A stretch of DNA of 64,000 nt from Antarctobacter aquimaris (GCF_900184945.1 NZ_FXYF01000001.1:496001-560000); one strand, 5' to 3'; counted from the stretch's first letter, positions 53,001 through 62,646 are shown. Notes: generated by a model not told the origin, from the letters alone. Numbers and translations are program-made.

Positions 53001-53990
53001 TCAGAGCAGCCCTTGCGCCTTGAACAGTTCGGGCAGGCTGGTTTCGGGGCGCGGGCCCATGTGGGTGATCACCTCGCGCGCGGCGCAGCTGCCCATGCGG
53101 GCGGATGTTTCCATGTCCGCGCCGGTGGCCAGACCGTAGAGGAATCCGGCGGCAAACTGGTCGCCCGCGCCGGTGGCATCGACCGGCACGATCTTGTCCA
53201 CCGGCACGTCGATCCGCGTGCCCTCGTGCAGGACCGACACGCCGTCACCCGAGCGGGTGCAGACCACCAGCGGGCAGATCGCGCCCACCGCGCGCAGGTC
53301 GGCCTCGAGGTCGTCGTTCTGGTAGAGCGAGCGGATTTCGTCTTCGTTGCCGATCACGAAATCCATGTCGTGTTCGATCAGCTTGAGGAAATCGGCGCGG
53401 TGGCGTTCGACGCAGAACGGGTCGGAGATGGCGATGCCGGGCTTGCCGCCGGCCGCCTTGCAGGCGCGCGCGGCCTTGAGAAAGGCCTCTTTCCCCTTGT
53501 CCTTGTCGAACAGGTAGCCTTCGAGGAACAGGAAGTCGGCCTGGCCGGCGACGTCCTCGGACACGTCCTCGGGGCCCAGCTCGGCCGAGATGCCGAGGTA
53601 GGTGTTCATCGACCGTTCGCCATCGGGCGAGACAAAGATCATCGAACGCGAGGTCGGCAGGTCGCCGCCCGCCACCGGGGGATTGACGAAATCGGTGCCG
53701 TCCCCGGCCATCGACCCGGCGTAGAACCGCCCCAGCGCGTCGTCATGGACCCGCCCGATGAAGGCCGAGCGCAGCCCGAGGTTGCCGATCCCGGCCATGG
53801 TGTTGGCGACCGAGCCGCCGGGCGCCTCGATCCGGTCCCGCATCGCGCCGTACAGCGTTTCGGCGCGGGCGCGGTCGACCAGCTGCATGATGCCCTTCTG
53901 GATGCCCATGTGGTCAAGGAAGCTGTCCTCGGCGCGGGTCAGAACGTCGACGATGGCGTTGCCGATGCCGACAACCTGGTACTTTTTCAT
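53001..53990 (-). CDS. Adenosine kinase (PfkB family)
   Basis: The 329-residue sugar-kinase-fold enzyme has the N-terminal glycine motif PGGSVANTMAGIGNLG and the C-terminal catalytic motif PVDATGAGDQFAAGFLYG with the base Asp. Family members in Rhodobacterales with the start YQVVGIGNAIVDVLT are annotated as adenosine kinases, phosphorylating adenosine to AMP. A ribokinase-like activity is possible. Its ATG overlaps the nth stop by four bases, so it follows nth in an operon. Confidence 0.88.
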   Translation of the reverse strand: MKKYQVVGIGNAIVDVLTRAEDSFLDHMGIQKGIMQLVDRARAETLYGAMRDRIEAPGGSVANTMAGIGNLGLRSAFIGRVHDDALGRFYAGSMAGDGTDFVNPPVAGGDLPTSRSMIFVSPDGERSMNTYLGISAELGPEDVSEDVAGQADFLFLEGYLFDKDKGKEAFLKAARACKAAGGKPGIAISDPFCVERHRADFLKLIEHDMDFVIGNEDEIRSLYQNDDLEADLRAVGAICPLVVCTRSGDGVSVLHEGTRIDVPVDKIVPVDATGAGDQFAAGFLYGLATGADMETSARMGSCAAREVITHMGPRPETSLPELFKAQGLL

Positions 53991-54631
53991 GATGTCTTTT
54001 CCTCGAACGGGCAAAGGTCGTTGATCAGGCAGGCCTTGCACTTGGGTTTGCGCGCCACGCAGATGTAGCGCCCGTGCAGGATCAGCCAGTGATGGGCGTG
54101 CTGCTGGAAATCGACCGGGATGTTGTCCTCGATCGCGCGTTCCACGGCGACCACGTCCTTGCCGGGGCAGATGCCGGTGCGGTTGCCGACGCGAAAGATA
54201 TGCGTGTCCACCGCCTGCGCCGGGTAGTGCCACCACATGTTCAGCACCACGTTGGCGGTCTTGCGGCCCACGCCGGGCAGGCTTTCCAGCGCGGCGCGGC
54301 TGTTGGGCACCTCGCCGCCGTAGTCGTCCACCAGGATGCGCGACAACTTGATGACGTTCCTGGCCTTGTTGCGAAACAGGCCGATCGTCTTGATATGCTC
54401 GATCACGCCCTCTTCGCCCAGCGCCAGCATCTTGTCCGGCGTATCGGCGATCTCGAACAGCTTTTCGGTGGCCTTGTTCACCCCCGCGTCGGTCGCCTGC
54501 GCCGACAGCGCCACGGCCACCACCAGGGTATAGGCGTTGACGTGGTGCAATTCGCCCTTTGGCTCCGGCTCTGCCGCATGGAACCGGGTAAAGATCTCGC
54601 GGATCGTGTGATAATCGAGCTGCCTGGCCAT
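53987..54631 (-). CDS. nth: Endonuclease III
   Basis: The 214-residue DNA glycosylase/AP lyase has the helix-hairpin-helix LESLPGVGRKTANVVL with catalytic Lys124 and the catalytic Asp142 in VDTHIFRV. A C-terminal 4Fe-4S cluster uses Cys191, 198, 201 and 207 (ICVARKPKCKACLINDLC). It removes oxidised pyrimidines. The length and all key residues are normal. It is the first gene of nth-adenosine kinase, near a dispersed repeat copy (54681-54742). Confidence 0.96.
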   Translation of the reverse strand: MARQLDYHTIREIFTRFHAAEPEPKGELHHVNAYTLVVAVALSAQATDAGVNKATEKLFEIADTPDKMLALGEEGVIEHIKTIGLFRNKARNVIKLSRILVDDYGGEVPNSRAALESLPGVGRKTANVVLNMWWHYPAQAVDTHIFRVGNRTGICPGKDVVAVERAIEDNIPVDFQQHAHHWLILHGRYICVARKPKCKACLINDLCPFEEKTS

Positions 54632-54680
54632 GCGCTCCTATTGCCCGCTCCCTTGCGGGGCTGCAAGTCCGGCCTTGCGC

Positions 54681-54742
54681 TTCTTCTCTGTGAAAATATT
54701 CCCGGGGGAGTCGAGCGAAGCGAGACGGGGGCAGCGCCCCCA
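54681..54742 (-). repeat. Dispersed repeat copy D (long form, inverted relative to copy C)
   Basis: TTCTTCTCTGTGAAAATA at 54681-54698 is followed by TTCCCGGGGGAGTCGAGCGA and AGCGAGACGGGGGCAGCGCC, ending CC. Reverse-complemented it matches copy C at most positions over about 62 bases. The two copies flank the adenosine kinase-nth pair in opposite directions. Confidence 0.72.
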
Positions 54743-54830
54743 CCCTGCGCCGCCGGTCGGCTCAATGCGCAAGGATCGGATCGCACCGCCGCCGCAGAGC
54801 GGGTAGACAGGCGGCAAGGAGGCCACGACC

Positions 54831-55673
54831 ATGCCCAAAGACGACGATCAAAGCTATCACTACCATGTCATGCGCCGCGCCATCGACACGGTCGACCGGC
54901 TGGGGCCGCAGGCCACGCTGGAGCAGACCGCGCGCGAGATGGGCATGAGCCCGGCGCATTTCCAGCGCCTGTTCACGCAATGGGCCGGTGTCTCGCCCAA
55001 GCGTTACCAGCAATACCTGGCGCTGGGCCATGCCAAGGCGCTGCTGGCCGAGCGCTTTACCACGCTGGAAACGGCGCATGCCACCGGCCTGTCCGGCGGC
55101 GGGCGGCTGCATGACCTGTTCCTGCGCTGGGAGGCGATGAGCCCGGGCGACTATGCCCGCGCCGGTGACGGGCTGACGATCTATTGGGGCAAATTCGAAA
55201 GCCCGTTTGGCCCCGCGCTGGTCATGGGCACGGACAAGGGCATCTGCGGCATCGCCTTTTCCGCCGAAAGCACCGAAGAGGCGGCCATGCAGGACATGCT
55301 CGGGCGCTGGCCGCGCGCCGAGTTCATCGAGGATCCGATGCGGCTGCGGCCCTGGGTGCTGACCGCCTTCGGGGTGAAATCCGAAGGGCCGGTGCCGCTG
55401 TTCCTGATCGGCGCGCCGTTCCAGATCAAGGTCTGGGAGGCGCTGATGCAGATCCCCTCGGGGCATGTCACCACCTATTCCGAGATCGCCGACTGCATCG
55501 ACCATCCCCGGGCCGTGCGCGCGGTGGGCACAGCGGTGGGGCGCAACCCGATCAGCTACCTGATCCCCTGCCACCGGGCGCTGCGCAAGTCGGGCGGGCT
55601 GGGCGGCTATCACTGGGGTCTGCCGGTGAAACGCGCGATCCTTGCCTGGGAGGCGGCGCGGCTCGAGGCTTGA
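54831..55673 (+). CDS. AraC-HTH / O6-methylguanine-DNA methyltransferase fusion (Ada-like)
   Basis: The 280-residue protein has an AraC-type DNA-binding domain at about 15-100 (LEQTAREMGMSPAHFQRLFT), then the methyltransferase domain. In the latter PFQIKVWEALMQIPSGHVTT binds DNA and ISYLIPCHRALRK carries the acceptor cysteine near residue 246. The Ada N-terminal methyl-phosphotriester domain with four zinc cysteines is missing, so it can repair O6-alkylguanine but should not switch on by the classic Ada route. Gene is single. Confidence 0.9.
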   Translation: MPKDDDQSYHYHVMRRAIDTVDRLGPQATLEQTAREMGMSPAHFQRLFTQWAGVSPKRYQQYLALGHAKALLAERFTTLETAHATGLSGGGRLHDLFLRWEAMSPGDYARAGDGLTIYWGKFESPFGPALVMGTDKGICGIAFSAESTEEAAMQDMLGRWPRAEFIEDPMRLRPWVLTAFGVKSEGPVPLFLIGAPFQIKVWEALMQIPSGHVTTYSEIADCIDHPRAVRAVGTAVGRNPISYLIPCHRALRKSGGLGGYHWGLPVKRAILAWEAARLEA

Positions 55674-55850
55674 AGGGTCAACACCCTGTAAACACGCCAT
55701 GTTTCGCACGCGAAACACCTGGGCGGCGGGGCCGATGCGCGGAGCTTTGCCGATTTGCCCCATGACAAGGCTGGGGTTTGCCGCCATGTTATTGCATATC
55801 AGCAGCAATTGACCCCACGAATGGGGGCAAATCCCAGAAAGAGGCACATC

Positions 55851-56507
55851 ATGATCCGTGCGAAATCCCCGATTCTCCTGTTCTCCGTCCTGGCCATCGG
55901 CCTTGCCGGCTGTACCCTTCCGCCCGACGATCCCAATGCCAAGGCCAAGCAGGGCGCGCTGATCGGCGCCGGTGTCGGCGCCGTGGCTGGCCGGCTGGCC
56001 GGCGGCAGTGACGTGGGCGAGCGCAACCGCGCCACCCTGGCAGGTGCTCTGGTCGGCGCCGCCGCCGGTGCCGCCATCGGCAACCAACTGGACAAGCAGG
56101 AAGCCGAACTGCGCCAGCAACTGGGCGACGACGTCACCATCCGCAACACCGGCGACCGGCTGATCGTCACCATGCCGCAGGACATCCTGTTCGCCAAGGA
56201 CAGCGCCGACCTGCGCCCGACCCTGGTGTCGGACCTGCGCGACGTCGGCCAGTCGCTGCTGGCCTACCCGAACACCACCGTGCAGGTGATCGGCCACACC
56301 GACAGCGACGGCGAAGCCGCCTACAACCTGAACCTCTCGCAGCGCCGGGCGCAGTCCGTGGCCAACGTGCTCTACAGCGAAGGCGTGCCGCGCGGCCGCG
56401 TCGCGGTCATCGGCCGGGGCGAGGATCAGCCGATCGCGTCCAACCTGACCTTCGAGGGCAAGGCGCAGAACCGCCGGGTCGAGATCATCATCCTGCCCAA
56501 CCGCTGA
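55851..56507 (+). CDS. OmpA-family lipoprotein with glycine-zipper region
   Basis: The 218-residue protein has a lipoprotein signal with lipobox LAGC (Cys21). A glycine-zipper segment follows (GALIGAGVGAVAGRLAG and AGALVGAAAGAAIGNQLD), then a C-terminal OmpA domain at about 100-218 (GHTDSDGEAAYNLNLSQRRA). OmpA domains bind peptidoglycan; the zipper may insert in the outer membrane. AAAGAGG precedes the ATG at 55851. A strong terminator follows at 56546. Confidence 0.9.
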   Translation: MIRAKSPILLFSVLAIGLAGCTLPPDDPNAKAKQGALIGAGVGAVAGRLAGGSDVGERNRATLAGALVGAAAGAAIGNQLDKQEAELRQQLGDDVTIRNTGDRLIVTMPQDILFAKDSADLRPTLVSDLRDVGQSLLAYPNTTVQVIGHTDSDGEAAYNLNLSQRRAQSVANVLYSEGVPRGRVAVIGRGEDQPIASNLTFEGKAQNRRVEIIILPNR

Positions 56508-56545
56508 CCGCTTGCGGGGCCTCGTGCCCCGTTCGGGACGAAACG

Positions 56546-56575
56546 AAGAGCGCCGCGCCTTGCCGCGGCGCTCTT
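56546..56575. terminator. Perfect 12-bp hairpin after the OmpA gene
   Basis: AAGAGCGCCGCG (56546-56557) pairs exactly with CGCGGCGCTCTT (56564-56575) around a six-base loop; TGCGTTGT follows. It ends the OmpA transcript 38 bases before the next ATG. Confidence 0.8.
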
Positions 56576-56612
56576 GCGTTGTAGGTCTGGGGTAACGGAA
56601 CAGGAGACGGAT

Positions 56613-57164
56613 ATGAGCGACATGACCCTTGTCGGCCTCTGCGGCGCGCTGCGCCGCGAGTCGAGCAACCGCAAGCTGATGCAGGAGGCCGCGCGCCTCT
56701 TTGCCCCCGCCAGCTTTCACGAGATCGACCTGCGCTTTCCGCTGTTCGACGCCGACCTGCAAGAGGCCGAGGGCATCCCCGACATGGTCCGCGACGCCGC
56801 GGCCCGGATCAAGGCGGCAGATGCGGTGATCGTCAGCACCCCGGAATACAACAAGGGGATCACCGGCGTGCTGAAGAACGCGCTGGACTGGATCAGCCGG
56901 GTCGAAGGCCAGCCCTGGCGCGACAAGCCGGTGGCGCTGCTGTCCGCCTCGACCGGCCGCGCTGGCGGAGAACGCGCGCACAGCATGGCGCGGCTCTGCC
57001 TCAACCCGTTCCGCCCGCGCCTGCTGGCCGGGCCGGAGGTGATGCTGGCGCAAAGCCGCAGCCAGTTCGACGAAAACGGCCACCTGACCGATGAGCGCGC
57101 CGCCGGCTTTCTGCAAGAGCTGATGGACGAGCTGAAACGCGACGTGCTGCGGATGCGGGGCTGA
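56613..57164 (+). CDS. NADPH-dependent FMN reductase family protein
   Basis: The 183-residue flavodoxin-like protein has LVGLCGALRRESSNRKLMQE (phosphate loop) near the start and VIVSTPEYNKGITGVLKNAL near 75, the FMN-binding signature. Relatives reduce quinones, chromate or azo dyes. AGGAGACGG precedes the ATG at 56613. It is a single gene ending beside a dispersed repeat copy. Confidence 0.9.
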   Translation: MSDMTLVGLCGALRRESSNRKLMQEAARLFAPASFHEIDLRFPLFDADLQEAEGIPDMVRDAAARIKAADAVIVSTPEYNKGITGVLKNALDWISRVEGQPWRDKPVALLSASTGRAGGERAHSMARLCLNPFRPRLLAGPEVMLAQSRSQFDENGHLTDERAAGFLQELMDELKRDVLRMRG

Positions 57165-57180
57165 GCACCGCACCCCTGGT

Positions 57181-57203
57181 TTCTTCTCTGTGAAAATACC
57201 CCT
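57181..57203. repeat. Dispersed repeat copy E (short form)
   Basis: TTCTTCTCTGTGAAAATA at 57181-57198 is identical over 18 bases to copy D, then CCCCT. It sits between the convergent FMN reductase and VOC genes. Confidence 0.65.
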
Positions 57204-57602
57204 CTAGAGCCGGTTCGAGACCTCGATGAGGCTGCCGTCCGGGTCGCGCAGGTAGAGCGACAGGATCGGTCCGCTGGCCCCGGTGCGCCGGACCGGCCCG
57301 TCCTCGATGTCGACCCCGAGTGAGGCCAGGTGCGCCTGCCACTCGGCCAGGGGCGTTTCGCTGAGAAAACACAGGTCGGCCGAGCCGGGCAGGGGCTGGC
57401 GCGCCTTGGGTTCGAACTCGTGCCCTGCCAGGTGCAGGTTGATCTTCTGCGCGCCAAAGGACAGCGCCCAGCGCGGCGCGCCGCCTGCCGGGGTGAATTG
57501 GTTCGCCGTCATGCCCAGCGCGGCCTGGTAAAAGGCGCAGGTCGCGGCGATGTCGGCCACGGTCAGGACAAGATGGTCGAGCGACTGGACGGCAGGCGGC
57601 AT
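57204..57602 (-). CDS. VOC-family (glyoxalase-like) protein
   Basis: The 132-residue protein has the paired beta-alpha-beta-beta-beta units of the vicinal oxygen chelate fold: SLDHLVLTVADIAATCAFYQ with a likely metal His, INLHLAGHEFEPKA, and a closing LYLRDPDGSLIEVSNRL with a metal Glu. Family members include glyoxalases, dioxygenases and resistance proteins; the reaction is not known. It is divergent from the MaoC gene, 39 bases apart. Confidence 0.87.
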   Translation of the reverse strand: MPPAVQSLDHLVLTVADIAATCAFYQAALGMTANQFTPAGGAPRWALSFGAQKINLHLAGHEFEPKARQPLPGSADLCFLSETPLAEWQAHLASLGVDIEDGPVRRTGASGPILSLYLRDPDGSLIEVSNRL

Positions 57603-57641
57603 GGCTGGAATAACCCCGGACAATTCAGGAGGGAGAGTCGG

Positions 57642-58445
57642 ATGCAGGGTGTCAAGCGGGCGGAGCGGCGTCAAACCGATGTGATGGACCCGGACCGCGC
57701 CGCCGCGCTGGCCGCGGCGCTGGACCTGCCGGGCGGCATCGACATCGGCGATCCGCTGCCGCCGTTCTTTCATCAGATCTATTTCTGGGAGGCCCGGCCG
57801 CCGCACCACCTGGGCCGGGACGGGCACCCCAGGGTGGGGACCGGGCTGATCCCCGACCTGGGCCTGCCGCGGCGGATGTGGGCGGGCGGTGCGTTGCAGT
57901 TCCACGCGCCCTTGCGCGCGGGCTACATGGCGGAACGGCATTCCCGGGTTGCCGACACGCAGAAAAAGACCGGCCGCACCGGGCCGCTGGGCTTTGTCAC
58001 GCTGGCGCACGAGATCTGGCAGGGCGGGCAGCTCTGCGTGACCGAACGGCAGGACCTGGTCTACCGCGAGGACCCGGACCCGGCAGCCCCGCGCCCCGTC
58101 CCGCCGACCGCACCGACCGACGAAGAGACGCGGCGCGACTGGGCGTTTTCGCCGACGCTGCTGTTCCGCTATTCGGCGCTGACCTTCAACGGCCACCGCA
58201 TCCATTACGACATCGGCTATGCCAGGACGGTCGAAGGCTACGCCGGGCTGGTGGTGCATGGTCCGCTGCTGGCGCAGGGGCTGCTATTGATGGCGTCCGA
58301 ACAGGCGCCGGTACGCGGGTTCCGGTTTCGCGCCACCGCGCCGCTGATGCATGACGAGGTGGCCACGCTGTGCCGCAAGGGGCCCAAGATGTGGGTGCGG
58401 GGGCCGGACGGCCGCCAGTGCATGACGGCGACGGTCGAGGTCTGA
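57642..58445 (+). CDS. MaoC-like acyl-CoA hydratase (mesaconyl-C4-CoA hydratase type)
   Basis: The 267-residue protein has two hot-dog folds. The N-terminal FAS1-type dehydratase-like part is at about 25-125 (PLPPFFHQIYFWEARPPHHL). The C-terminal MaoC-like part has FNGHRIHYDIGYARTVEGYA, then GLVVHGPLLAQ, holding the Asp/His catalytic pair. Relatives hydrate mesaconyl-C4-CoA or 3-methylfumaryl-CoA; the substrate here is inference. GGAGGGAG precedes the ATG at 57642. Confidence 0.78.
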   Translation: MQGVKRAERRQTDVMDPDRAAALAAALDLPGGIDIGDPLPPFFHQIYFWEARPPHHLGRDGHPRVGTGLIPDLGLPRRMWAGGALQFHAPLRAGYMAERHSRVADTQKKTGRTGPLGFVTLAHEIWQGGQLCVTERQDLVYREDPDPAAPRPVPPTAPTDEETRRDWAFSPTLLFRYSALTFNGHRIHYDIGYARTVEGYAGLVVHGPLLAQGLLLMASEQAPVRGFRFRATAPLMHDEVATLCRKGPKMWVRGPDGRQCMTATVEV

Positions 58446-58464
58446 GCGACCCCGCCCGGGCGCG

Positions 58465-59154
<690 letters not shown>

Positions 59155-60139
59155 GATGACCTCCTAACAGTCATTCGTTGACGAGAGCGTGGTTAACTAC
59201 GTTCCATTCCAGAGGCTCGTGACAAAGCTCCGCCCCGGCGCGGAATAGCGCGCCAATCGAAGCCCGCCCGTGGGCCAAGCCGAAATGTGCATGTTTTTTC
59301 TGCGCGCAGACCGCAGCGAACGTACCAAGCAACTCCCGAGTGGAAGCACCAACCCCCCAGTGCCGGTTAAAGGCAAATACGACGAAACTTTGTTGCACTT
59401 GCTCGACCCGGTGTTTATCGCGCAGCGACGCAGGGCACGTCAATGTCCTGTTCTTGCTGCAACCTTTGGCTGAAACCTGTGCCTGGCCGATCCGGGTGCC
59501 CAGGTGGCCCGGCCCAGGCTGCGCGCCGCGGACGACGCCCGGCCATCGAGGCTGCCGCCTGACGGCCCCGGGGCTGCGACCGGATGGGCGGGCCCGGAAT
59601 GCGGCCCCGATTGCCGCACCGGATTGGAAACAAATCCTCGGCCAATTGGCGGGCATTGTCCGGAAATCGGAAACAGTATCGGAAAAAGATCGGGACAGGT
59701 CTTTCCGCGAACCGGATTGACCCGTGGGCTGCCTTGGAAACGCGCGATTCGTTAATTTCTGTCGGAAACAATGATATCCGGGGGTGTGCGCCTGTCGCGG
59801 TTGCTCCCACGGCCGGGCGCCGCCGATCCCCGGCGGAAGTGTACGTAACGTCAAGACGTTCGGTCGTCAGGGTCCCGGACAATCAGGAGGGGAGTCCGGG
59901 TCCTCACGAATTGTTTCAGAGTTTAGGAAAACGCGAGGTGCTTGCCGAATTTCGGCCCGAATCGGGACAAATCTACGCCATCGAATCGACGCCTGTCGCC
60001 GCAATCCTGCCCGATTTTCGCCGCAACTCGGCGAAATATGGCGCGCCGCCCCGCCGGGGCGGAGTTGAAAGCGGTTGGCCCGGCGGATATGTCCAACCGA
60101 TCCGACCGCATGACCACGACCGCAACAAAGAGGCCGCCC
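59155..60139. other. Long intergenic region without a supportable gene
   Basis: This 985-base stretch has frames on both strands, but none shows a family motif or good codon pattern. It is less GC-rich than its neighbours in parts. It contains repeated CGGAAA-type words around 59650-59770 (for example TCGGAAACAGTATCGGAAAA) and a hairpin at 60016-60036. It should hold promoters of the sugar transferase (minus) and rnd operon (plus), and could hide a small RNA. Confidence 0.45.
60016..60036. promoter_or_regulatory. Perfect inverted repeat upstream of rnd
   Basis: TTTCGCCG (60016-60023) pairs with CGGCGAAA (60029-60036) across CAACT. The 8-5-8 form fits either a dimeric operator or an RNA hairpin in the leader of the rnd-lpt operon. 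Its function is inference. Confidence 0.35.
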
Positions 60140-60754
60140 GTGACCAATCATCTCTACAAGAGAGACCTGCCCGACGGGCTGAACCTGGGTCCCGTCGTCG
60201 CCATCGACTGCGAGACCATGGGCCTGAACCCGCACCGCGACCGGCTGTGCGTGGTGCAGCTGTCCGGCGGCGATGGCAACGCGCACCTGGTGCAGATCGC
60301 CAAGGGCCAGATCTCGGCGCCCAACCTCGAGCGGCTGCTGACCGACCCGGAGGTGCTCAAGCTGTTCCACTTCGGGCGCTTCGACATCGCCGCCATGTAC
60401 CACGCCTTTGGCGCGCTGGCTGCGCCGGTCTACTGCACCAAGATCGCCAGCCGCCTGGTGCGCACCTTCACCGACCGGCACGGGCTCAAGGTGCTGACGC
60501 AGGAACTGCTGGGTGTCGACATTTCCAAGCAGCAGCAGTCCAGCGACTGGGGCGCGACCGCGCTGACCGACGCGCAGCTAGACTATGCCGCCTCGGACGT
60601 GCTGCACCTGCACCGCCTGCGCGACGCGCTGAACGCCATGCTGGTGCGCGAAGGCCGGATGGAGATCGCGCAGAGCTGTTTCGACTTTCTGCCGGTGCGG
60701 GCGATGCTGGACCTGCAAGGCTGGCCCGAGACGGACATCTTTGCCCATGCCTGA
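60140..60754 (+). CDS. rnd: Ribonuclease D, short form
   Basis: The 204-residue protein is a DEDDy exonuclease: VVAIDCETMGLNPHRDRLCV holds the first Asp/Glu pair, KLFHFGRFDIAAMYHAFG the second Asp, and TDAQLDYAASDVLHLHRLRD the Tyr and last Asp. The C-terminal HRDC domains of E. coli RNase D are absent, as is common in alphaproteobacteria. GTG 60140 is preferred: AAAGAGG precedes it by seven bases and family members begin with (M)xNHLYKxDLPDG. It is 13 bases upstream of lptC, suggesting an operon. Confidence 0.88.
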   Translation: MTNHLYKRDLPDGLNLGPVVAIDCETMGLNPHRDRLCVVQLSGGDGNAHLVQIAKGQISAPNLERLLTDPEVLKLFHFGRFDIAAMYHAFGALAAPVYCTKIASRLVRTFTDRHGLKVLTQELLGVDISKQQQSSDWGATALTDAQLDYAASDVLHLHRLRDALNAMLVREGRMEIAQSCFDFLPVRAMLDLQGWPETDIFAHA

Positions 60755-60767
60755 GCACGGTTGAGCC

Positions 60768-61382
60768 ATGGCGCGCGCGGGCGGGTTGTATTCACGGGTG
60801 ATCGCCTGGCTGAAGATCCTTCTGCCGCTGGCCGCGCTGGCCCTGTTGTCGACCATGTTCCTGCTGTCGCGCCCGCGCGAGCCGTTGCAGAACGCGCCCT
60901 TTGCCGATGCGCTGAGCTCGGGCGCGGCCGACCAGAAGGTGACGGCGCCCTACTATGCCGGCACGACCGAGCGGGGCGACATGCTGACCATGACCGCCCG
61001 CACCGCCCGTCCGCAGGAGGGCGGCAGCATCGTCGCCGACAGGCTGGAGGCGCGGATGCGCCTGTCCGACGGCAGCGAGATCCGGCTGGACGCGACCGAA
61101 GCGCTGCTGCGCGACCGCGAGCACAAGGCGCTGCTGTCCGGCGGGGTGCGGATCGAAAGCTCGCAAGGCTATGTGCTGACCACCGAGGGGCTGGTGTCGC
61201 ACCTCGACAAGGTCGCGGCCGAAAGCACGGGGCCGGTGCAGGGGGTGGGGCCCATGGGCCATTTCGAGGCCGGGCACCTGAAGATCCTGCCCGCCGAGGC
61301 GGACGGCGAGGTGCAATTGCTGTTTTCCGGCGGCGTAAAGCTGGTATATCAACCGCCAGACAACGAAAGCACGTCCGAATGA
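60768..61382 (+). CDS. lptC: LPS export protein LptC
   Basis: The 204-residue protein has one N-terminal membrane helix ([20 protein letters not shown]) and a periplasmic LptC/OstA-like beta-jellyroll (GGSIVADRLEARMRLSDGSE, ALLSGGVRIESSQGYVLT). It passes lipopolysaccharide from LptBFG to LptA. Its stop overlaps the lptA start by four bases. Confidence 0.9.
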   Translation: MARAGGLYSRVIAWLKILLPLAALALLSTMFLLSRPREPLQNAPFADALSSGAADQKVTAPYYAGTTERGDMLTMTARTARPQEGGSIVADRLEARMRLSDGSEIRLDATEALLRDREHKALLSGGVRIESSQGYVLTTEGLVSHLDKVAAESTGPVQGVGPMGHFEAGHLKILPAEADGEVQLLFSGGVKLVYQPPDNESTSE

Positions 61383-61888
61383 TCCGCCTTTTGACCTTTC
61401 TCACCCTGCTTGCCCTGATGCCGCTTGCCGCGGCGGCGCAGCAGGGCGCGCAGGTGGCCTTTGGCGGGATGCAGCAGGACACGCGCGCGCCGGTCGAGGT
61501 GACCGCCGACGCGCTGTCGGTCAACCAGTCGGACGGCACCGCGCTCTACACCGGCAACGTGGTGATCGCGCAGGGGCAGATGCGGCTGGCCGCGCCCCGC
61601 GTGCTGGTGGTCTACGCCAAGGACGTCGGCCGCATCAAGCGGCTGGAGGCCACCGGCGGCGTCACCCTGGTCAGCGGCACCGAGGCGGCCGAGGCCGAGC
61701 GCGCCGACTATGACATCGAGGGCGGGCAGGTGATCATGTCCGGCAACGTGCTGTTGACCCAGGGGCCCAGCGCGCTGACGGCGGAACGCATGGTGGTCAA
61801 CCTGCGCGACGGCACGGCGCAGATGTCGGGCCGGGTGCGCACCGTGTTGCAGCAGGCCGACAGCCCCGCGCCGCAAGGCCAGCCGTGA
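61379..61888 (+). CDS. lptA: LPS transport periplasmic protein LptA
   Basis: The 169-residue protein has a signal peptide ([20 protein letters not shown]) and an OstA domain ([54 protein letters not shown]). It forms the bridge across the periplasm that carries lipopolysaccharide. It starts in the lptC stop (ATGA) and touches the lptB start. Confidence 0.92.
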   Translation: MIRLLTFLTLLALMPLAAAAQQGAQVAFGGMQQDTRAPVEVTADALSVNQSDGTALYTGNVVIAQGQMRLAAPRVLVVYAKDVGRIKRLEATGGVTLVSGTEAAEAERADYDIEGGQVIMSGNVLLTQGPSALTAERMVVNLRDGTAQMSGRVRTVLQQADSPAPQGQP

Positions 61889-62646
61889 TGGACCGCCCGC
61901 AGCTGACCGTGACCGAAGGCGACAGCGGCTTGCTGGTCAACCACCTGCGCAAGAGCTATCGCAAGCGGGTGGTCATCCGCGACGTCACCTTGCGGCTGGA
62001 CCGCGGCGAGGTGGTGGCGCTGCTGGGGCCCAACGGGTCGGGCAAGACGACCTCGTTCTATGCCATCGCCGGGCTGGTGAACCCGGAGGGCGGGCAGGTG
62101 CTGATCGACGGGGTCGATGCCACCTACCTGCCGATGTACCGCCGTGCGCGGCTGGGCATCGGCTACCTGCCGCAGGAAATGTCGATCTTTCGCGGCCTCA
62201 GCGTCGAGGACAACATCGGCGCGGTGCTGGACATCGCCGAAAAGAACATCCACCGCCGCCGCGAGCGGCTGGAGGAACTGCTGGGCGAGTTTTCCATCGA
62301 ACACCTGCGCCGCGCCCCCGCGCTGGCGCTGTCCGGCGGCGAACGGCGGCGGGTCGAGATCGCGCGCTGCCTGGCCGCCGACCCCAAGTATCTGCTGCTG
62401 GACGAACCCTTTGCCGGGGTCGACCCGATCAGCGTGGGCGACATCCGGCACCTGGTGGCGGATCTCAAGACGCGCGGCATCGGCGTGCTGATCACCGACC
62501 ACAACGTGCGCGAAACGCTGGAGATCGTCGACCGCGCCTACATCCTGCACGACGGCCGCGTGCTGATGTCCGGCACACCGCAGGAAGTGGTGCAGAACGA
62601 AAACGTCAGACGTGTCTATCTGGGCGAGAACTTTCGCTTTGGTTGA
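61888..62646 (+). CDS. lptB: LPS export ABC ATPase LptB
   Basis: The 252-residue ATPase has Walker A ([16 protein letters not shown]), the LptB-type Q-loop [17 protein letters not shown], signature [18 protein letters not shown], Walker B ([13 protein letters not shown]) and switch His ([12 protein letters not shown]). It powers extraction of lipopolysaccharide from the inner membrane with LptFG. It starts at ATG 61888, sharing one base with the lptA stop (GTG 61885 is possible). rpoN, which often follows lptB, is not present. Confidence 0.95.
   Translation: MDRPQLTVTEGDSGLLVNHLRKSYRKRVVIRDVTLRLDRGEVVALLGPNGSGKTTSFYAIAGLVNPEGGQVLIDGVDATYLPMYRRARLGIGYLPQEMSIFRGLSVEDNIGAVLDIAEKNIHRRRERLEELLGEFSIEHLRRAPALALSGGERRRVEIARCLAADPKYLLLDEPFAGVDPISVGDIRHLVADLKTRGIGVLITDHNVRETLEIVDRAYILHDGRVLMSGTPQEVVQNENVRRVYLGENFRFG

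Noticed and set aside
53001-54743. A 580-residue fusion of an nth-region frame with adenosine kinase
   Set aside because: The upstream half is an out-of-frame reading of nth; the kinase has its own ATG at 53990 overlapping the nth stop.
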